DNA of 64,000 nt from Amycolatopsis sp. 2-15 (GTDB lineage Bacteria > Actinomycetota > Actinomycetes > Mycobacteriales > Pseudonocardiaceae): assembly GCF_030285625.1 (NCBI RefSeq), contig NZ_CP127294.1, forward strand, positions 6,790,001 to 6,854,000, given 5' to 3'. The translations under genes and the position numbers were made by a program. Of this stretch, positions 63,605 through 64,000 are shown piece by piece. The notes under the pieces were generated by a model. The model worked only from the letters and a program-made list of their open reading frames with translations, did not search any database and had not been told where the DNA came from. Every line of letters begins with the position of its first letter. Position 1 is the first letter of the stretch.

Positions 63605-64000
63605 TCTGGGTTTCCTGGCGGCAGGACCGGGCGCGGCTGCTAGGCCTCGCCGTCCTGTTCGTTGTACTGGCCGCGGGCTACGTGGCGATGGGCGCCGGCA
63701 TGCGGTCATCGCTGTCCACAGTGGACCTGCCCGATTGCTTCGCCGGTGCACCGGACCCGCGGTGCGGTGACTGGCCGGCGCTGATCGCCTTCGTGCACAA
63801 CTACGCGCAGCTGCTGCTGACGCTCCTGCCCGCCGCGCTCGGCATGTTCCTCGGCGCGCCCGTCGTGGCCACGGAGCTGGAGCACCACACGTTCCGGTTC
63901 ACTTGGACGCAGTCGGTGACCCGCGGTCGTTGGCTGGGCTCGAAGCTGCTGCTCGGCGGTGCGTTCTCCGTGGCCTACGGGCTCGTCTTCGCCGCCGCGT
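63601..64000 (+). CDS. ABC transporter permease (5' part)
   Basis: GTG at 63601 overlaps the ATPase stop by 4 bases; the frame is open to the end of the window, giving about 133 residues. The opening IWVSWRQDRARLLGLAVLFV is typical of ABC-2-type permeases of actinomycete GntR-ABC operons. Two further hydrophobic stretches are seen (AQLLLTLLPAALGMFLGAPV and the last 20 residues), with the recurrent T-E-L-E-H-H-T-F-R-F-T-W-T-Q-S segment between them. Incomplete, so substrate class is open. Confidence 0.85.
   Translation, partial: MIWVSWRQDRARLLGLAVLFVVLAAGYVAMGAGMRSSLSTVDLPDCFAGAPDPRCGDWPALIAFVHNYAQLLLTLLPAALGMFLGAPVVATELEHHTFRFTWTQSVTRGRWLGSKLLLGGAFSVAYGLVFAAA

Overview
This 64 kb window is chromosomal DNA from a GC-rich actinomycete. 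Very high GC at third codon positions, many GTG starts, GGAGG-type ribosome-binding sites, many 4-base GTGA/ATGA gene overlaps, a PF04672-type SAM methyltransferase, a PASTA-free receptor Ser/Thr kinase and DasR-like operators all fit Pseudonocardiales; Amycolatopsis or a near relative is my best guess, an inference from gene style rather than a species call. No rRNA, tRNA, CRISPR array, insertion sequence, phage gene or plasmid function was recognised.

Bases 1-31 kb are a mosaic of unrelated short units: the end of a succinate dehydrogenase operon (sdhAB); an HSL-type esterase; a PucR-type regulator; pyruvate:quinone oxidoreductase (poxB) with a divergent LysR regulator; a methyltransferase; a duplicated-domain lipoprotein; proline iminopeptidase; a P450; an arginase-family hydrolase; an SDR/TetR divergent pair; an enolase-superfamily enzyme next to an MFS exporter; a FUSC-type membrane protein with a divergent MarR regulator; an acyl-CoA synthetase; a signalling cluster (receptor kinase, MmpS-like lipoprotein, FHA protein); and a two-domain hydrolase behind a perfect inverted-repeat operator. 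In this first part (3.3-17.7 kb) four genes have their family motifs split between frames by single-base shifts, five shifts in all. They are either recent pseudogenes or sequence errors.

Bases 30-38 kb form an amino-sugar/cell-wall unit: an RpiR/SIS regulator, a secreted SH3/NlpC-like protein, and a four-gene operon for a solute-binding lipoprotein, two permeases and a NagZ-type GH3 beta-N-acetylhexosaminidase. Two DasR-like (dre) operators precede the operon, matching the known dasABC arrangement for chitobiose/GlcNAc uptake.

Bases 39.7-58.9 kb form the main coherent system, an apparently near-complete choline-to-glycine pathway. BetA (choline dehydrogenase), BetB (betaine aldehyde dehydrogenase), a BetI-like TetR regulator and an APC permease carry choline to glycine betaine. 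A Rieske oxygenase, with a nearby Rieske ferredoxin and ferredoxin reductase, is the likely betaine demethylase. Dimethylglycine oxidase and heterotetrameric sarcosine oxidase (SoxBDAG) remove the remaining methyl groups onto tetrahydrofolate. GlyA, PurU and a cyclodeaminase/cyclohydrolase-family protein handle the folate-bound carbon. The glyA-soxBDAG-purU-dmg-cyclohydrolase genes form one eight-gene minus-strand operon of about 9.8 kb, divergent from a GntR/FCD regulator.

The right end holds a LysR regulator, a long mycobacterial-type arylsulfatase and a YtrA-type GntR/ABC-transporter operon that runs off the window.
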